Shown one piece after another: positions 35,751 to 45,597 of a DNA stretch of 64,000 nucleotides. The notes beneath the pieces are model-generated. The model saw only the letters and a program-made list of their open reading frames with translations, was not told the DNA's origin and searched no databases. Position 1 is the stretch's first letter. Every line of letters begins with the position of its first letter. The stretch lies in NCBI RefSeq assembly GCF_000455325.1, contig NZ_HG322951.1:2616744-2680743 (forward strand), read 5' to 3'. The DNA is from Mycolicibacterium septicum DSM 44393. Lineage in GTDB: Bacteria; Actinomycetota; Actinomycetes; Mycobacteriales; Mycobacteriaceae. Made by a program: the position numbers and the translations under genes.

Positions 35751-36212
35751 CTGGAATCCATTTCGTCGGTCAGCCACGCCGTCCGACTGGAGTGGCTGAT
35801 TTAGTGCGCAGCACAGGTTGTGCGAATACGTGTGATGAGTATCGCGCCGCTTAGCGGAGAAATTCCAGCGAGCCCGGAAAGATTGTCCAGGCGCGTGGTT
35901 AATTCTGTGCGGCCCTTGCCGATTTACTCGCGGGTACATGCAATTCTGGCAAATTCAGGTGCCGCTATTTAGCCCGTATAGGTGTGTCAAATCGGCGGGT
36001 GGCAAAATTTCGAAATTTGCGTTGGCGTCGAATGTAGTTGGCCGCGCCGGTTGGAGATGGCTTTGCTGTCATGGCGCTCAGCCAGCCCTGCCGCGTTGGT
36101 GTTCGAACGTGAACGAAGGTCGGCTTCACGTCGGCCCGGCCCTTGCGGAACTGTCATGCCTTGGCGGGGTTGCGCCTCGGCGCGGGTAACTCAGGTGAGA
36201 TTCTGTTCGGTG
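35751..36212. other. 460-bp AT-rich intergenic region with palindrome
   Basis: No gene seen. This divergent gap between the acyltransferase-like gene and purU is the least GC-rich part of the window. AAATTTCGAAATTT at 36005-36018 is a perfect 14-bp palindrome. Length and composition suggest a complex promoter or an insertion remnant. Confidence 0.5.
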
Positions 36213-37103
36213 ATGACAGAGGAGTACCCGAAAGCAACCGCCCTGCCGGCTCGAGATGTCGGCAGGCTGCTGCTGCGTTGCGCGGACCGGCCCGGCCTGG
36301 TCGCGGCGATCAGCGGCTTTCTCACCGGCGCCGGCGCCAACATCGTGTCACTGGATCAGCACTCCACCGAGCAGTCCGGTGGCACCTTCATCCAGCGCAC
36401 GATCTTCCACCTACCGGGGCTGGCCGCGGTGCGCGACGAACTCGAGCGCGATTTCCGGCGCCAGGTGGCCGAACCGTTCGAGATGGACTTCCGTCTGACG
36501 GAGGCCTCCAAGCCGAAGCGGGTGGCGCTGATGGCATCCCGAGAAGACCATTGCCTGCTGGATCTGTTGTGGCGCAACCGGCGCGGCGAACTCGACATGT
36601 CCGTGGTCATGGTCATCTCGAACCATCCCGACCTTGCCGAGCAGGTGCGCGCATTCGGTGTTCCGTTCCTCTACGTACCCGCGACCCGGGAGAACCGGGC
36701 CGAGGCCGAGCAACGGCTCCTGGAGTTGTTGCGGGGCAACGTCGATCTGGTGGTGCTGGCCCGGTACATGCAGATCCTGACTCCCGAATTCCTCGAAGCC
36801 GTGGGCTGCCCGCTGATCAACATCCACCATTCGCTCCTCCCGGCGTTCATCGGCGCGGCGCCGTACCGCAGGGCCAAGGAACGCGGGGTCAAGTTGGTCG
36901 GCGCGACAGCGCATTACGTGACCGGCGACCTCGACGAGGGCCCGATCATCGAGCAGGACGTGGTCCGTGTGGACCACCGCCACTCGGTCGGTGACCTGGT
37001 GCGCCTGGGTGCGGATGTCGAACGGCTCGTGCTGTCGCGTGCAGTGCTGTGGCACTGTGAGGACCGCGTAATCCGGTTCGGGAATCAGACCGTAGTCTTC
37101 TGA
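36213..37103 (+). CDS. purU: Formyltetrahydrofolate deformylase
   Basis: 296 residues. An N-terminal ACT domain (LLLRCADRPGLVAAISGFLT..) is followed by the formyltransferase-like domain (about 95-296). The active-site Asn-His-Asp are in NIHHSLLPAFIGAAPY and HYVTGDLDEGPIIEQD. It hydrolyses 10-formyl-THF to formate and THF, balancing one-carbon pools. ATG at 36213; the open frame starts at 35982 but upstream sequence is not coding. Confidence 0.95.
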   Translation: MTEEYPKATALPARDVGRLLLRCADRPGLVAAISGFLTGAGANIVSLDQHSTEQSGGTFIQRTIFHLPGLAAVRDELERDFRRQVAEPFEMDFRLTEASKPKRVALMASREDHCLLDLLWRNRRGELDMSVVMVISNHPDLAEQVRAFGVPFLYVPATRENRAEAEQRLLELLRGNVDLVVLARYMQILTPEFLEAVGCPLINIHHSLLPAFIGAAPYRRAKERGVKLVGATAHYVTGDLDEGPIIEQDVVRVDHRHSVGDLVRLGADVERLVLSRAVLWHCEDRVIRFGNQTVVF

Positions 37104-37125
37104 CCACGGTTCGAGAGGAGTGAGC

Positions 37126-37578
37126 GTGAAAATCTTCAATGGTCTTGACGAATTCGTGGCCGCGAAGGGCAGCGAGCTGGGCCCTACCGAGTGGCTGGAG
37201 ATCACCCAGGAGCGGGTGAATCTGTTCGCCGACGCCACCGACGACCATCAGTGGATCCACGTTGACCCCGAGAAGGCGGCCGGCGGCCCGTTCGGCGGGA
37301 CCATCGCGCACGGTCTGCTGACGCTGTCACTGCTGCCGCATTTCACTCATCAGCTGTATCGAGTCGACAACATCGCGATGGCGATCAACTACGGCTACAA
37401 CAAGGTTCGGTTCATCACGCCGGTGCGGGTCGGTTCCAAGGTGCGGGCCAGCGCGGCGATCGCCGATGTCGCCCAGCTCGACGGAGCGGTGCAGGCGACC
37501 ATGACCGTCACCGTCGAGATCGAGGGCTCGGACAAGCCCGCCGCGGTCGCCGAGTCGATCGTCCGTTTCATCGGCTGA
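37126..37578 (+). CDS. MaoC-like (R)-specific enoyl-CoA hydratase, HtdZ-like
   Basis: 150 residues, single hot-dog fold. The hydratase-2 motif DATDDHQWIHVDPEKAAGG carries the catalytic Asp40 and His45. The sequence closely resembles what I recall of mycobacterial Rv0130 (HtdZ). It hydrates a trans-2-enoyl-CoA. GAGAGGAG sits best relative to the GTG at 37126, so I prefer it to the GTG at 37120. It lies 22 bp after purU and is followed by a hairpin. Confidence 0.88.
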   Translation: MKIFNGLDEFVAAKGSELGPTEWLEITQERVNLFADATDDHQWIHVDPEKAAGGPFGGTIAHGLLTLSLLPHFTHQLYRVDNIAMAINYGYNKVRFITPVRVGSKVRASAAIADVAQLDGAVQATMTVTVEIEGSDKPAAVAESIVRFIG

Positions 37579-37608
37579 CCTCAGGCCGGTTTCCGGCGCA
37601 CTTTCCGA

Positions 37609-37638
37609 CGAGCAGTCTCCCGTCCGGGGGACTGCTCG
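37609..37638. terminator. Hairpin terminator after the MaoC-like gene
   Basis: A 13-bp stem with one G-U pair (CGAGCAGTCTCCC with GGGGGACTGCTCG) and a 4-base loop lies 30 bp past the stop. No T-run follows. Confidence 0.65.
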
Positions 37639-37644
37639 CGGCGT

Positions 37645-37680
37645 TTCTGACACTTGTCAGAATTCATTGACGTCCGTCAA
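37645..37680. promoter_or_regulatory. Two palindromic operator-like elements before the flavin monooxygenase
   Basis: TTCTGACA-CT-TGTCAGAA (37645-37662) has perfect 8-base arms; TTGACG-TC-CGTCAA (37667-37680) has perfect 6-base arms. The two centres are 20 bp apart and share TGACnnnnGTCA. They lie about 40-75 bp upstream of the monooxygenase start; the binding regulator is not adjacent. Confidence 0.6.
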
Positions 37681-37722
37681 AGTCCGCTGTTAGTGTTCTG
37701 CATCACAACGTGAAGGAGCACT

Positions 37723-39078
37723 GTGTTGCAGCGTTCACTGCCGCGGACCGCGATCATCGGCGCGGGCATCAGCGGGCTCACCGCCGGGAAGATGCTCAAG
37801 GACTACCGGGTGCCGTACACCACGTTCGAGACGTCGGACCGTATCGGTGGGAACTGGGCCTTCGGCAATCCGAACGGGCACAGCAGCGCATACCGCTCCC
37901 TGCACATCGACACCAGCAAGCATCGGTTGTCGTTCAAGGACTTCCCGATCCCCGAGCACTTCCCGTCGTTCCCGCACCACTCCGACATCAAGTCCTACCT
38001 GGACGCCTACGCGAATGCCTTCGGGCTGCTGGACAACATCGAGTTCGGTAACGGCGTCGTACACGCGGCCCGGATCGACGGTGGCGGTTGGGAGATCGAG
38101 GATCAGGCCGGTGCCCGCCGCGAGTTCGATCTGCTCGTCGTTGCCAACGGTCATCACTGGGACCCCCGGCTGCCGGAGTTCCCCGGGACGTTCACCGGTG
38201 AAGAGATCCATTCGCACCACTACATCGACCCGAAGGAACCGCTCGAGCTGACCGGCAAACGGATCCTGGTGGTGGGTATCGGAAACAGCGCCGCAGACAT
38301 CACCGTGGAGCTGTCGTCCAAGTCCTTGCAGAACAAGGTCACGCTGTCCACCCGCTCGAGCGCCTGGATCGTGCCGAAATACATTGCGGGACAACCGGGT
38401 GACAAATACTTCCGCACCAATCCGTACGTGCCGTTGTCCTGGCAGCGCAAGTTGGTCCAGCTGATCGGCCCGATGCTGGGCACCGATCCCACGATGTACG
38501 GGCTGCCCGCGCCGAACCACAAGCTCTTCGAGGCTCATCCGACGCAGTCGGTGGAGTTGCCGTTGCGGCTGGGATCGGGCGATGTCATCCCGAAGCCCAA
38601 CGTGTCCCGCTTGGACGGTGCCACCGTGCATTTCGAGGACGGGACCAGTGACGACTTCGACGTGATCGTCTACGCGACGGGCTACAACATCACCTTCCCG
38701 TTCTTCGACCGCGATGTCGTCGATGCCCCCGACAACCACATCCGGCTGTACAAGCGGATGTTCAAGCCCGGCATGGACGATCTGGTGTTCATGGGTTTCG
38801 CACAGGCGATCCCGACGTTGTTCCCGTTCGTGGAGTGCCAGTCCAGGCTATTGGCGGCCTACGCGGTCGGGCGCTACGCCCTACCGCCGGTGGCGGAGAT
38901 GGAGCGGGTGATCGATGCCGACCAGCAGCTGCACGGCGGACATTGCACAGACCGGCCCCGGCACACCCAGCAGGTGGACTACTTCTATTACGAGCACGAC
39001 ATCCGCACGCGCGAATTGGCCGCCGGGGCCAAACGGGCGGCCGGCCGCACCGGCACGACGGCCGGAGTGACGGCATGA
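37723..39078 (+). CDS. Flavin-containing monooxygenase
   Basis: 451 residues. IIGAGISGLTAGKML (FAD) is at the N-terminus and VVGIGNSAADITVEL (NADPH) near residue 185. The motif FTGEEIHSHHY fits FxGxxxHxxxY of the class B FMO group rather than the W-ending Baeyer-Villiger form. It oxygenates a soft nucleophile or a carbonyl compound. GTG start with GAAGGAG upstream; the end overlaps the hydrolase start (ATGA). Substrate unknown. Confidence 0.87.
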   Translation: MLQRSLPRTAIIGAGISGLTAGKMLKDYRVPYTTFETSDRIGGNWAFGNPNGHSSAYRSLHIDTSKHRLSFKDFPIPEHFPSFPHHSDIKSYLDAYANAFGLLDNIEFGNGVVHAARIDGGGWEIEDQAGARREFDLLVVANGHHWDPRLPEFPGTFTGEEIHSHHYIDPKEPLELTGKRILVVGIGNSAADITVELSSKSLQNKVTLSTRSSAWIVPKYIAGQPGDKYFRTNPYVPLSWQRKLVQLIGPMLGTDPTMYGLPAPNHKLFEAHPTQSVELPLRLGSGDVIPKPNVSRLDGATVHFEDGTSDDFDVIVYATGYNITFPFFDRDVVDAPDNHIRLYKRMFKPGMDDLVFMGFAQAIPTLFPFVECQSRLLAAYAVGRYALPPVAEMERVIDADQQLHGGHCTDRPRHTQQVDYFYYEHDIRTRELAAGAKRAAGRTGTTAGVTA

Positions 39079-39983
39079 CCTACACCGAGCTCACGTTCCA
39101 TTCGGCCGGTGAGCGGTGCAGCGCCTGGCATTTCGCCGCGGCCGGTGATGGGCTCACCGGGGCGGCGGGACGTCCGGTGGTGGTGATGGCACACGGGTTC
39201 GGCGGAACCAAGGACTCCGGCCTGCAGCCGTTCGCGGAGCGGTTCAGCGCGGCCGGCCTGGACGTGGTGGCCTTCGACTATCGCGGCTTCGGCGCCTCCG
39301 ATGGGCAACCGCGGCAGAGCGTTTCGGTCGAGCGCCAGATGGCGGACTACGGTGCGGCCATCGCTGCCGCCCAACAGCTGCCGGGGGTGGATCGCAGCCG
39401 GGTGGTGCTGTGGGGATCGTCGTTCTCGGGTAGTCACGTCCTGCGGGTGGCCGCACAGTGCGCCGATGTGGCCGCGGTGATCGGGATGACCCCGCTGACG
39501 AGTGGGCTGGCCGCCAGTCGTGCGGCCGTGGCGCACCGCGACGTCGCATCGGCACTGCGCTGGACACTGGCCGGGGTCAAGAGCCGGGTGGCGGTGGCGG
39601 CGGGCCGGGCGCCGACGTTGATGCCGCTGGCGGCCAAACCAGGGGAGGCCGGTGCGCTGGCCCTCGACGGTGCATACGACAGCTATCACGCCATCGCCGG
39701 GCCGACGTGGCGCAACGAGGTCGATTCGGCCATCGGGATGGAGCTGGTACAGATCCGCACCGGTGCCGCGGCCAAGGCACTGAAATGCCCTGTGCTGATT
39801 CAGATCGCCGACTTCGACCGGTTCGTGCCGGCCAACTCGGTGATGAAGACGGCCGTACAGGCCAGGGCTCAGGTCCACCACTACCCGTGCGATCACTTCG
39901 ACGTGTGGCCGGGCCATGACTGGTTCGACACCGCCGCCGGGGACCAGGTGAAGTTCCTTACCCGGACGTTGGGTTCGGCCTGA
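39075..39983 (+). CDS. Alpha/beta hydrolase
   Basis: 302 residues. The nucleophile is in LWGSSFSGSH, the oxyanion part in MAHGFGGTKDSGL, and the base in YPCDHFDVWPG; the acid is in QIADFDRFVP. It belongs to the acyl-thioesterase/esterase-like branch (DUF1100-like). Co-translated with the monooxygenase, it might hydrolyse that enzyme's ester or lactone product (inference). Ends 2 bp before the convergent ligase. Confidence 0.85.
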   Translation: MTYTELTFHSAGERCSAWHFAAAGDGLTGAAGRPVVVMAHGFGGTKDSGLQPFAERFSAAGLDVVAFDYRGFGASDGQPRQSVSVERQMADYGAAIAAAQQLPGVDRSRVVLWGSSFSGSHVLRVAAQCADVAAVIGMTPLTSGLAASRAAVAHRDVASALRWTLAGVKSRVAVAAGRAPTLMPLAAKPGEAGALALDGAYDSYHAIAGPTWRNEVDSAIGMELVQIRTGAAAKALKCPVLIQIADFDRFVPANSVMKTAVQARAQVHHYPCDHFDVWPGHDWFDTAAGDQVKFLTRTLGSA

Positions 39984-39985
39984 AG

Positions 39986-41476
39986 CTACGGGCGGTACAG
40001 CGCCGCAACGTCTCCCGGCCGCACCTTGAGGGCTGCGTTGCGGGGGAGTGCGTCGACGACCGCCACCGCCACCGGCACATGATGGCTCGGTAGCGCCTCG
40101 CGCACCAGGTCCTTCAACTCGGCTTCGGTGGGTACGGCGGCATCGCGCCGCAGCTCGACCGCGGCGAACGGCACCGCGCCGAGACGGGCGTCGGGTACGC
40201 CCACCACGCAGGCGTCGAGCACACTGGGATGTGAGATCAGAACCCGCCGAACCGTTTCCGGGAGGATCTTGAAACCGCCGCGGTTGATCGCGCCGTCGCC
40301 GCGCCCGTGCAGGGTGACGAACCCGTCCTCGTCGACGGAGGCCAGATCGGTGGTGCGCACCCAGTCCGGTCCGATGACCTCGACGCGGGCTTCGAGCAGT
40401 CCGATGCTGCCCGCCGGAACCTCGGCGGAGGTATCGGGGTCGACGATGCGGACGCGCACGCCCGGCAGTGTACGCCCGACGCTGTCGGGCTTGTCCGCGC
40501 CGTACCGGCGGTACAACTCGGGTGTCCAGCTACACACCGATCCGGCGAATTCGGTTGCTCCGTAGGCCCATAGCAGCGGTATGCCGTAGCGGCTCTCGAA
40601 CTCCGCCCGCAGTTCCGGCTCGAGCGGTCCCGAGCCGCCCGAGAGTCCTTCCAGCGACGCCAGATCCTCGGGCGGAACGTCGGCCTGCAGCAGCATCCGG
40701 AGGATCGCGGGCTGCACGCCCGCCCGGGTGATCCGGTAGGTCTTGATCGCCTGTACCCACTCGGGGACGCTGAACTTCTCCAGCAGCACCATGCGCTTGC
40801 CCGAGCACGGTGCGGCCAGCAGCTGGCACACGCCGATGCTGCCGAACGGCCAGTAGACCAGCGCGGGTGGAGTGTCGGGACCGACCACTTCGGTGCCCGC
40901 ACCGATCGTCATACTCAGCACGGTGTGGGCGAGCACCTTGGTGGCGACCGGGATTCGCTTGGGTGGGCCGGTGGTGCCGCTGGTCAGGATATGCAGGCCG
41001 GACTGTTCCAGGGCGGGGTCGTGTCGGCTGCCGGGTTGCCGCGCCGCGATCACGCCGACCCCGAGCGCCCCACCGGACAACGAGATCCCGGCCGATCCGG
41101 CCGCGCGCACCGCGCCGTTGAGTTCCGGTGTCCAGTCGTCGATATCGGCGAGGATCGCCGGTAGTCCCAGGCTTTCGGCGTCGCGGGCGATCGCCGTGGC
41201 GGACTGGTACGAGTAGATCATCACCACCGGGCGCCGCGACGCGATGAACCCGAGGATCGCGGCGGCGTGGGCCACCCGGTTGCGCACGACGAGGCCGACC
41301 GGCTCGTCGGGCTCGACGCCGGCTTCCCGCAGCGCGACCGAGACCTGCTCGATGAACTGCGTGATCTCGTTGCCCGAATACCATTTTCGGTCGAACTCGA
41401 TGAACGGCCGGTCACCGTAGGCGTCCAGCCCGGTGGCCAGGCCGTCGGCGAAGTCCGTGGATACTGGGCTGGACAT
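39986..41476 (-). CDS. AMP-dependent acyl-CoA synthetase/ligase
   Basis: 496 residues. The P-loop LTSGTTGPPKRIPVATK has Arg after PK where Gly is usual. GRGDGAINRGGFKI and PRNAALKVRPG (final catalytic Lys) are intact. It activates a carboxylic acid to acyl-AMP and then acyl-CoA. It is last in a minus-strand operon after the mycofactocin SDR and FadE. It shares the unusual PKR P-loop with the ligase at 54102-55550. Confidence 0.87.
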   Translation of the reverse strand: MSSPVSTDFADGLATGLDAYGDRPFIEFDRKWYSGNEITQFIEQVSVALREAGVEPDEPVGLVVRNRVAHAAAILGFIASRRPVVMIYSYQSATAIARDAESLGLPAILADIDDWTPELNGAVRAAGSAGISLSGGALGVGVIAARQPGSRHDPALEQSGLHILTSGTTGPPKRIPVATKVLAHTVLSMTIGAGTEVVGPDTPPALVYWPFGSIGVCQLLAAPCSGKRMVLLEKFSVPEWVQAIKTYRITRAGVQPAILRMLLQADVPPEDLASLEGLSGGSGPLEPELRAEFESRYGIPLLWAYGATEFAGSVCSWTPELYRRYGADKPDSVGRTLPGVRVRIVDPDTSAEVPAGSIGLLEARVEVIGPDWVRTTDLASVDEDGFVTLHGRGDGAINRGGFKILPETVRRVLISHPSVLDACVVGVPDARLGAVPFAAVELRRDAAVPTEAELKDLVREALPSHHVPVAVAVVDALPRNAALKVRPGDVAALYRP

Positions 41477-41482
41477 GCCGGC

Positions 41483-42304
41483 CTAGAACTGGGTGGAGCC
41501 CAGATCGACGGCCACCCGGCTGGCGGTGACATACCGTGACTCGTCGCTCGCCAGCCAGATCGCGGCATCGGCGATGTCTTCGGGTTCGGCGATGTAGTCC
41601 GGCAGGAACGGCGTCACCATCTGCATCAGGCCGGGGTTGGTGTCGTTGGCCCGGTTGAGCGCGGCGAGCATGTCGCCGGTGCCCATCGGGGTGTTGACCG
41701 CACCCGGATGCAGGCTGTTCACCCGGATCTTGTGCTTGCCCAACTCAGCGGCGAAGGCCCGGGCCATGCCGGCGACGGCGTGCTTGCTGGCGGTGTAGTG
41801 CACCATGAACGGCTGCATCTTGATGCCGGCAGCCGAGCTGATCAGGATGATCGACCCGCCGCGGCCGCCGTCGATGATGTGCTGGGCACCGGCCATCACG
41901 GTGTTCCAGGTTCCGGTGACGTTGATGTCCATGACGTCGCGGAACGACTCCGGGGTGGTCTCGTTCCAGGGTTCGGGAACGGTGATGCCCGCGTTGGCCA
42001 CGATGACGTCGAGCCTGCCGAACTCGGCGACGCCCTTGCCGACGATTTCCCGCAGCGCGTCGTGGTCGCGGGTGTCGGCGGCGGTGGCGATGATGCGCTT
42101 GCCGGTGGCCTCGACCAGGCGCACGGTTTCGGTCAGATCCTCGGGGGTGGCCGAGTCGTAGGGCACGCTCGGGGGCAGCGGACCGGCGATGTCGACGGCG
42201 ATGATGTCGGCGCCCTCTTTGGCCATCCGGACCGCGTGCGCGCGGCCCTGCCCACGGGCAGCTCCGGTGATGAAGGCGACCTTTCCGGCGAGCCGCTCGG
42301 TCAT
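41483..42304 (-). CDS. Mycofactocin-type short-chain dehydrogenase
   Basis: 273 residues, SDR. ITGAARGQGRAHAVRMAKEG and the inserted ADIIAVDIAGPLPP segment are hallmarks of the mycofactocin-coupled SDR subfamily, which holds NAD(H) tightly and passes electrons to mycofactocin. The catalytic Ser..Tyr-Lys is in LISSAAGI..YTASKHA. It probably oxidises a secondary alcohol. 6 bp upstream of the ligase. Confidence 0.87.
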   Translation of the reverse strand: MTERLAGKVAFITGAARGQGRAHAVRMAKEGADIIAVDIAGPLPPSVPYDSATPEDLTETVRLVEATGKRIIATAADTRDHDALREIVGKGVAEFGRLDVIVANAGITVPEPWNETTPESFRDVMDINVTGTWNTVMAGAQHIIDGGRGGSIILISSAAGIKMQPFMVHYTASKHAVAGMARAFAAELGKHKIRVNSLHPGAVNTPMGTGDMLAALNRANDTNPGLMQMVTPFLPDYIAEPEDIADAAIWLASDESRYVTASRVAVDLGSTQF

Positions 42305-42343
42305 GGATTCTCCTTGGTCGGTCTGTTGATTCGGTGGGTGGAT

Positions 42344-43525
42344 TCAGTGCTGGCGCTGGGCGGCCTTGACCAACCCGCCGCCGATGATGAGTCGCTGGAT
42401 CTCGCTGGTCCCCTCGTAGAGGCGCAGCAGCCGGACCTCGCGGTAGATGCGTTCGACCGGGACCTCGCGCATGTAGCCGGTACCGCCGTGGATCTGAACC
42501 GCGAGATCGGCCACGTTGCCTGCCATTTCGGTGCAGAACAACTTGGCCGCCGAGGGGGCGATGCGGCGGTCCTCGCCGGACACCCACTTGGCGGCGGCAT
42601 CACGGACCAGAGCCCGGCCGGCCATCACCCCGGTCTGCTGGTCGGCGATCATCGCCTGCACCAACTGGAAACTGCCGATCGGTTGGCCGCCCTGAGTCGC
42701 CGCGGCGGCGTAGGCGACTGATTCGTCGAGCGCGCGTTGGGCGGATCCCACCGCGAGTGCCGCGATATGGACCCGGCCGCGCGCCAGGGAGGTCATCGCG
42801 GCACGGTAGCCGACGTCCTCACTGCCGCCGACGAGTGCGCTGTTCGGCACCCGCACGTCGGTGAAGTTGACGTCGGCGGTCCAGGCGCCCTCCTGACCCA
42901 TCTTGGCGTCCTTGGCGCCCACCTCGACACCGGCGGCGCCGGCGGGCACGAGGAACACGGCGATGCCCGGGCCGTCGGCATCGGCGGGACGGGTGCGGGC
43001 GAACACGACGAACAGGTCCGCGGTCGGTGCGTTCGTGATGAACCGCTTCTGGCCGTTGATCACCCAGTCGTCCCCGTCACGAACGGCCTTGGTGTGCAGG
43101 CCCGCCGGATTGGATCCGGCGCCGGGCTCGGTCAGGGCGAACGAGGCGACGACATCGCCGGAGGCGATGCCCTCCAGCCACCGGGTCTTCTGTTCATCGG
43201 TACCGAAGCCCACCAACACCTGCCCGGCGATGCCGTTGTTGGTGCCGAACATCGACCGCAGGGCCAGCGAGGTGTAGCCGAATTCCATTGCCAGTTCGAC
43301 ATCTTGGGCCAGGTTGAGCCCGAGGCCACCCCACTGCTGGGGGATCGCGTATCCGAACAACCCCATGTCCTTGGCCTGCTCGCGCAGATCGTCGGGCACC
43401 TGATCGGTGGCCAGGATCTCGTTCTCGCGGGGCACCACGGCGGAGCGGATGAAGCTGCGGGTCTGCGCCAGGATCTCCTGGAAGTCCTCGTCGCTGACTT
43501 CGGTAGTGGCCGCGGTGGTGGTCAC
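42344..43525 (-). CDS. Acyl-CoA dehydrogenase
   Basis: 393 residues. ALTEPGAGSNPAGL is the flavin loop (Asn for the usual Asp), YEGTSEIQRLIIGGGL the C-terminal signature, and Glu in YEGT fits the catalytic base of short/medium-chain enzymes. I start at the GTG at 43525 with GGAG seven bases upstream; the ORF extends to 43576 only without support. Divergent from the FabG-thiolase operon; head of its own operon. Confidence 0.9.
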   Translation of the reverse strand: MTTTAATTEVSDEDFQEILAQTRSFIRSAVVPRENEILATDQVPDDLREQAKDMGLFGYAIPQQWGGLGLNLAQDVELAMEFGYTSLALRSMFGTNNGIAGQVLVGFGTDEQKTRWLEGIASGDVVASFALTEPGAGSNPAGLHTKAVRDGDDWVINGQKRFITNAPTADLFVVFARTRPADADGPGIAVFLVPAGAAGVEVGAKDAKMGQEGAWTADVNFTDVRVPNSALVGGSEDVGYRAAMTSLARGRVHIAALAVGSAQRALDESVAYAAAATQGGQPIGSFQLVQAMIADQQTGVMAGRALVRDAAAKWVSGEDRRIAPSAAKLFCTEMAGNVADLAVQIHGGTGYMREVPVERIYREVRLLRLYEGTSEIQRLIIGGGLVKAAQRQH

Positions 43526-43577
43526 AGGGGAGCTCCATTTCGTCGCGCGGGATCCGCGGGGGTGATGAATCTCCAAT

Positions 43578-43596
43578 ATCGTATATGAAATATGAT
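43578..43596. promoter_or_regulatory. Candidate operator in the divergent FadE/FabG promoter
   Basis: ATCGTAT-ATGAA-ATATGAT has 7-base arms with one mismatch, within an AT-rich patch between two divergent operons. The GntR protein encoded three genes downstream is a candidate binder (inference). Confidence 0.45.
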
Positions 43597-43639
43597 CTGG
43601 CTCAGACAGAGCCCCCGGGATCGAAAGTTAGGTGATCAG

Positions 43640-44380
43640 GTGTCGTTGCTGACCGGTCAAACTGCAGTGGTGACAGGCGGTGCCCAGGGTCTGGGCCTGG
43701 CCATCGCGAGACGCTTCATCGACGAGGGCGCCCGGGTGGTGCTCGGCGACGTCAACCTGGAAGCCACCGAGGCGGCCGCCCAGGAACTCGGCGGGCCCGA
43801 AGTGGCGACCGCGGTGCGTTGTGACGTGACGTCGTCCGCCGAAGTCGAGGCCCTCGTGCAGGCCGCGGTCGAACGGTTCGGCCGTCTGGACATCATGGTC
43901 AACAACGCGGGCATCACGCGTGACGCCACCCTGCGCAAGATGACCGAGGAGCAGTTCGACCAGGTCATCGCGGTGCACCTGAAGGGCACCTGGAACGGCA
44001 CCAAGTCGGCCGCGGCGATCATGCGGGAGAACCAGCGCGGCGCGATCGTGAACATGTCCTCGATCTCGGGCAAGGTCGGCCTGGTCGGCCAGACCAACTA
44101 CTCGGCGGCCAAGGCCGGCATCGTCGGCATGACCAAGGCGTCGGCCAAGGAACTCGCCCACCTCGGCGTGCGCGTCAACGCCATCCAGCCGGGGCTGATC
44201 CGCTCGGCGATGACCGAGGCCATGCCGCAGCGGATTTGGGATCAGAAACTGGCCGAGATCCCGATGGGCCGCGCCGGCGAACCCGACGAGGTGGCCAAGG
44301 TCGCGCTGTTCCTGGCCAGCGACCTGTCGTCGTACATGACCGGCACCGTGCTCGAGGTGACCGGCGGTCGGCACGTATGA
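43640..44380 (+). CDS. Short-chain dehydrogenase, FabG-like
   Basis: 246 residues. [17 protein letters not shown] binds the nucleotide, NNAGITRDA is conserved, and the catalytic Ser, Tyr and Lys are in [21 protein letters not shown]. It would act as a 3-hydroxyacyl-CoA dehydrogenase or 3-ketoacyl reductase. Start: GTG at 43640; the ORF opens at 43592. The end overlaps the thiolase by 4 bp, consistent with beta-oxidation steps 3 and 4. Confidence 0.9.
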   Translation: MSLLTGQTAVVTGGAQGLGLAIARRFIDEGARVVLGDVNLEATEAAAQELGGPEVATAVRCDVTSSAEVEALVQAAVERFGRLDIMVNNAGITRDATLRKMTEEQFDQVIAVHLKGTWNGTKSAAAIMRENQRGAIVNMSSISGKVGLVGQTNYSAAKAGIVGMTKASAKELAHLGVRVNAIQPGLIRSAMTEAMPQRIWDQKLAEIPMGRAGEPDEVAKVALFLASDLSSYMTGTVLEVTGGRHV

Positions 44381-45597
44381 GTACCCGCGAGGCGGTCATC
44401 TGCGAACCGGTCCGCACTCCGATCGGCCGCTATGGCGGCATGTTCGCGTCGCTGACCGCCGTCGAACTCGGTGTCGTCGCCCTCAAGGGCCTGTTGGAGC
44501 GCACCGGTGTGGCACCCGAGCAGGTGCAGGACGTGATTCTGGGCCACTGCTATCCCAACAGTGAGGCCCCGGCCATCGGCCGCGTGGTGGCGCTCGACGC
44601 CGGGCTGCCGGTGACCGTTCCGGGCATGCAGGTCGACCGCCGATGCGGTTCCGGGCTGCAGGCTGTGATCCAGGCCTGCCTGCAGGTACGCAGTGGCGAC
44701 AACGATCTGGTCGTGGCCGGCGGTGCCGAGAGCATGAGCAACGTCGCGTTCTACTCGACCGACATGCGTTGGGGTGGAGCCCGAAGCGGCGTGCAGATTC
44801 ACGACGGATTGGCACGCGGACGCACCACTGCCGGTGGTCAGTTCTATCCGGTGCCGGGCGGAATGTTGGAGACCGCCGAGAATCTGCGTCGCGAGTACGG
44901 CATCAGCCGCGCCGAGCAGGACGAGCTTGCGGTCCGCTCGCATCGAAGCGCCGTGGCGGCCCAGGAGTCCGGGGTTCTGGCCGAGGAGATCATTCCGGTG
45001 ACGGTCCGCTCCCGCAAGGGTGAGACGGTGATCGACACCGACGAGCACCCGCGTGCCGACACCACGGTCGAGGCGCTGGCCAAGCTGAAACCTGTTCTGC
45101 TCAAGCAGGACCCGGAGTCCACCGTGACCGCGGGCAACTCCAGCGGCCAGAACGATGCCGCGTCCATGTGCATCGTCACCACCCCGGAGAAGGCCGCCGA
45201 GCTGGGCCTGCGGCCACTGGTGCGGATGGTGTCGTGGGGTTCGGCGGGTGTTGCCCCCAACGTCATGGGCATCGGCCCGGTTCCGGCCACCGAGGTGGCC
45301 CTGGCCAAGGCCGATCTGCAGCTCAGCGACATCGACCTGATCGAGCTCAACGAGGCATTCGCCGCCCAGGCACTGGCCGTGACGAAGGAATGGAAGTTCG
45401 GCGAGGCCGACTTCGAGCGCACCAACGTCCGGGGATCCGGTATCTCACTGGGGCACCCGGTCGGGGCGACCGGCGGCCGGATGCTGGCCACGCTGGCGCG
45501 AGAACTCGATCGGCGTCAGGCCCGCTACGGGCTGGAGACCATGTGCATCGGCGGCGGCCAGGGGCTGGCCGCTGTGTTCGAAAGGGTGACCCCATGA
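44377..45597 (+). CDS. Thiolase (acetyl-CoA acyltransferase)
   Basis: 406 residues. Active-site Cys90 is in [27 protein letters not shown] (His) and CIGGGQG (second Cys) follow. It splits a 3-ketoacyl-CoA. Both ends overlap neighbours by 4 bp (FabG and FadE), making a compact beta-oxidation operon. Confidence 0.94.
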   Translation: MSTREAVICEPVRTPIGRYGGMFASLTAVELGVVALKGLLERTGVAPEQVQDVILGHCYPNSEAPAIGRVVALDAGLPVTVPGMQVDRRCGSGLQAVIQACLQVRSGDNDLVVAGGAESMSNVAFYSTDMRWGGARSGVQIHDGLARGRTTAGGQFYPVPGGMLETAENLRREYGISRAEQDELAVRSHRSAVAAQESGVLAEEIIPVTVRSRKGETVIDTDEHPRADTTVEALAKLKPVLLKQDPESTVTAGNSSGQNDAASMCIVTTPEKAAELGLRPLVRMVSWGSAGVAPNVMGIGPVPATEVALAKADLQLSDIDLIELNEAFAAQALAVTKEWKFGEADFERTNVRGSGISLGHPVGATGGRMLATLARELDRRQARYGLETMCIGGGQGLAAVFERVTP

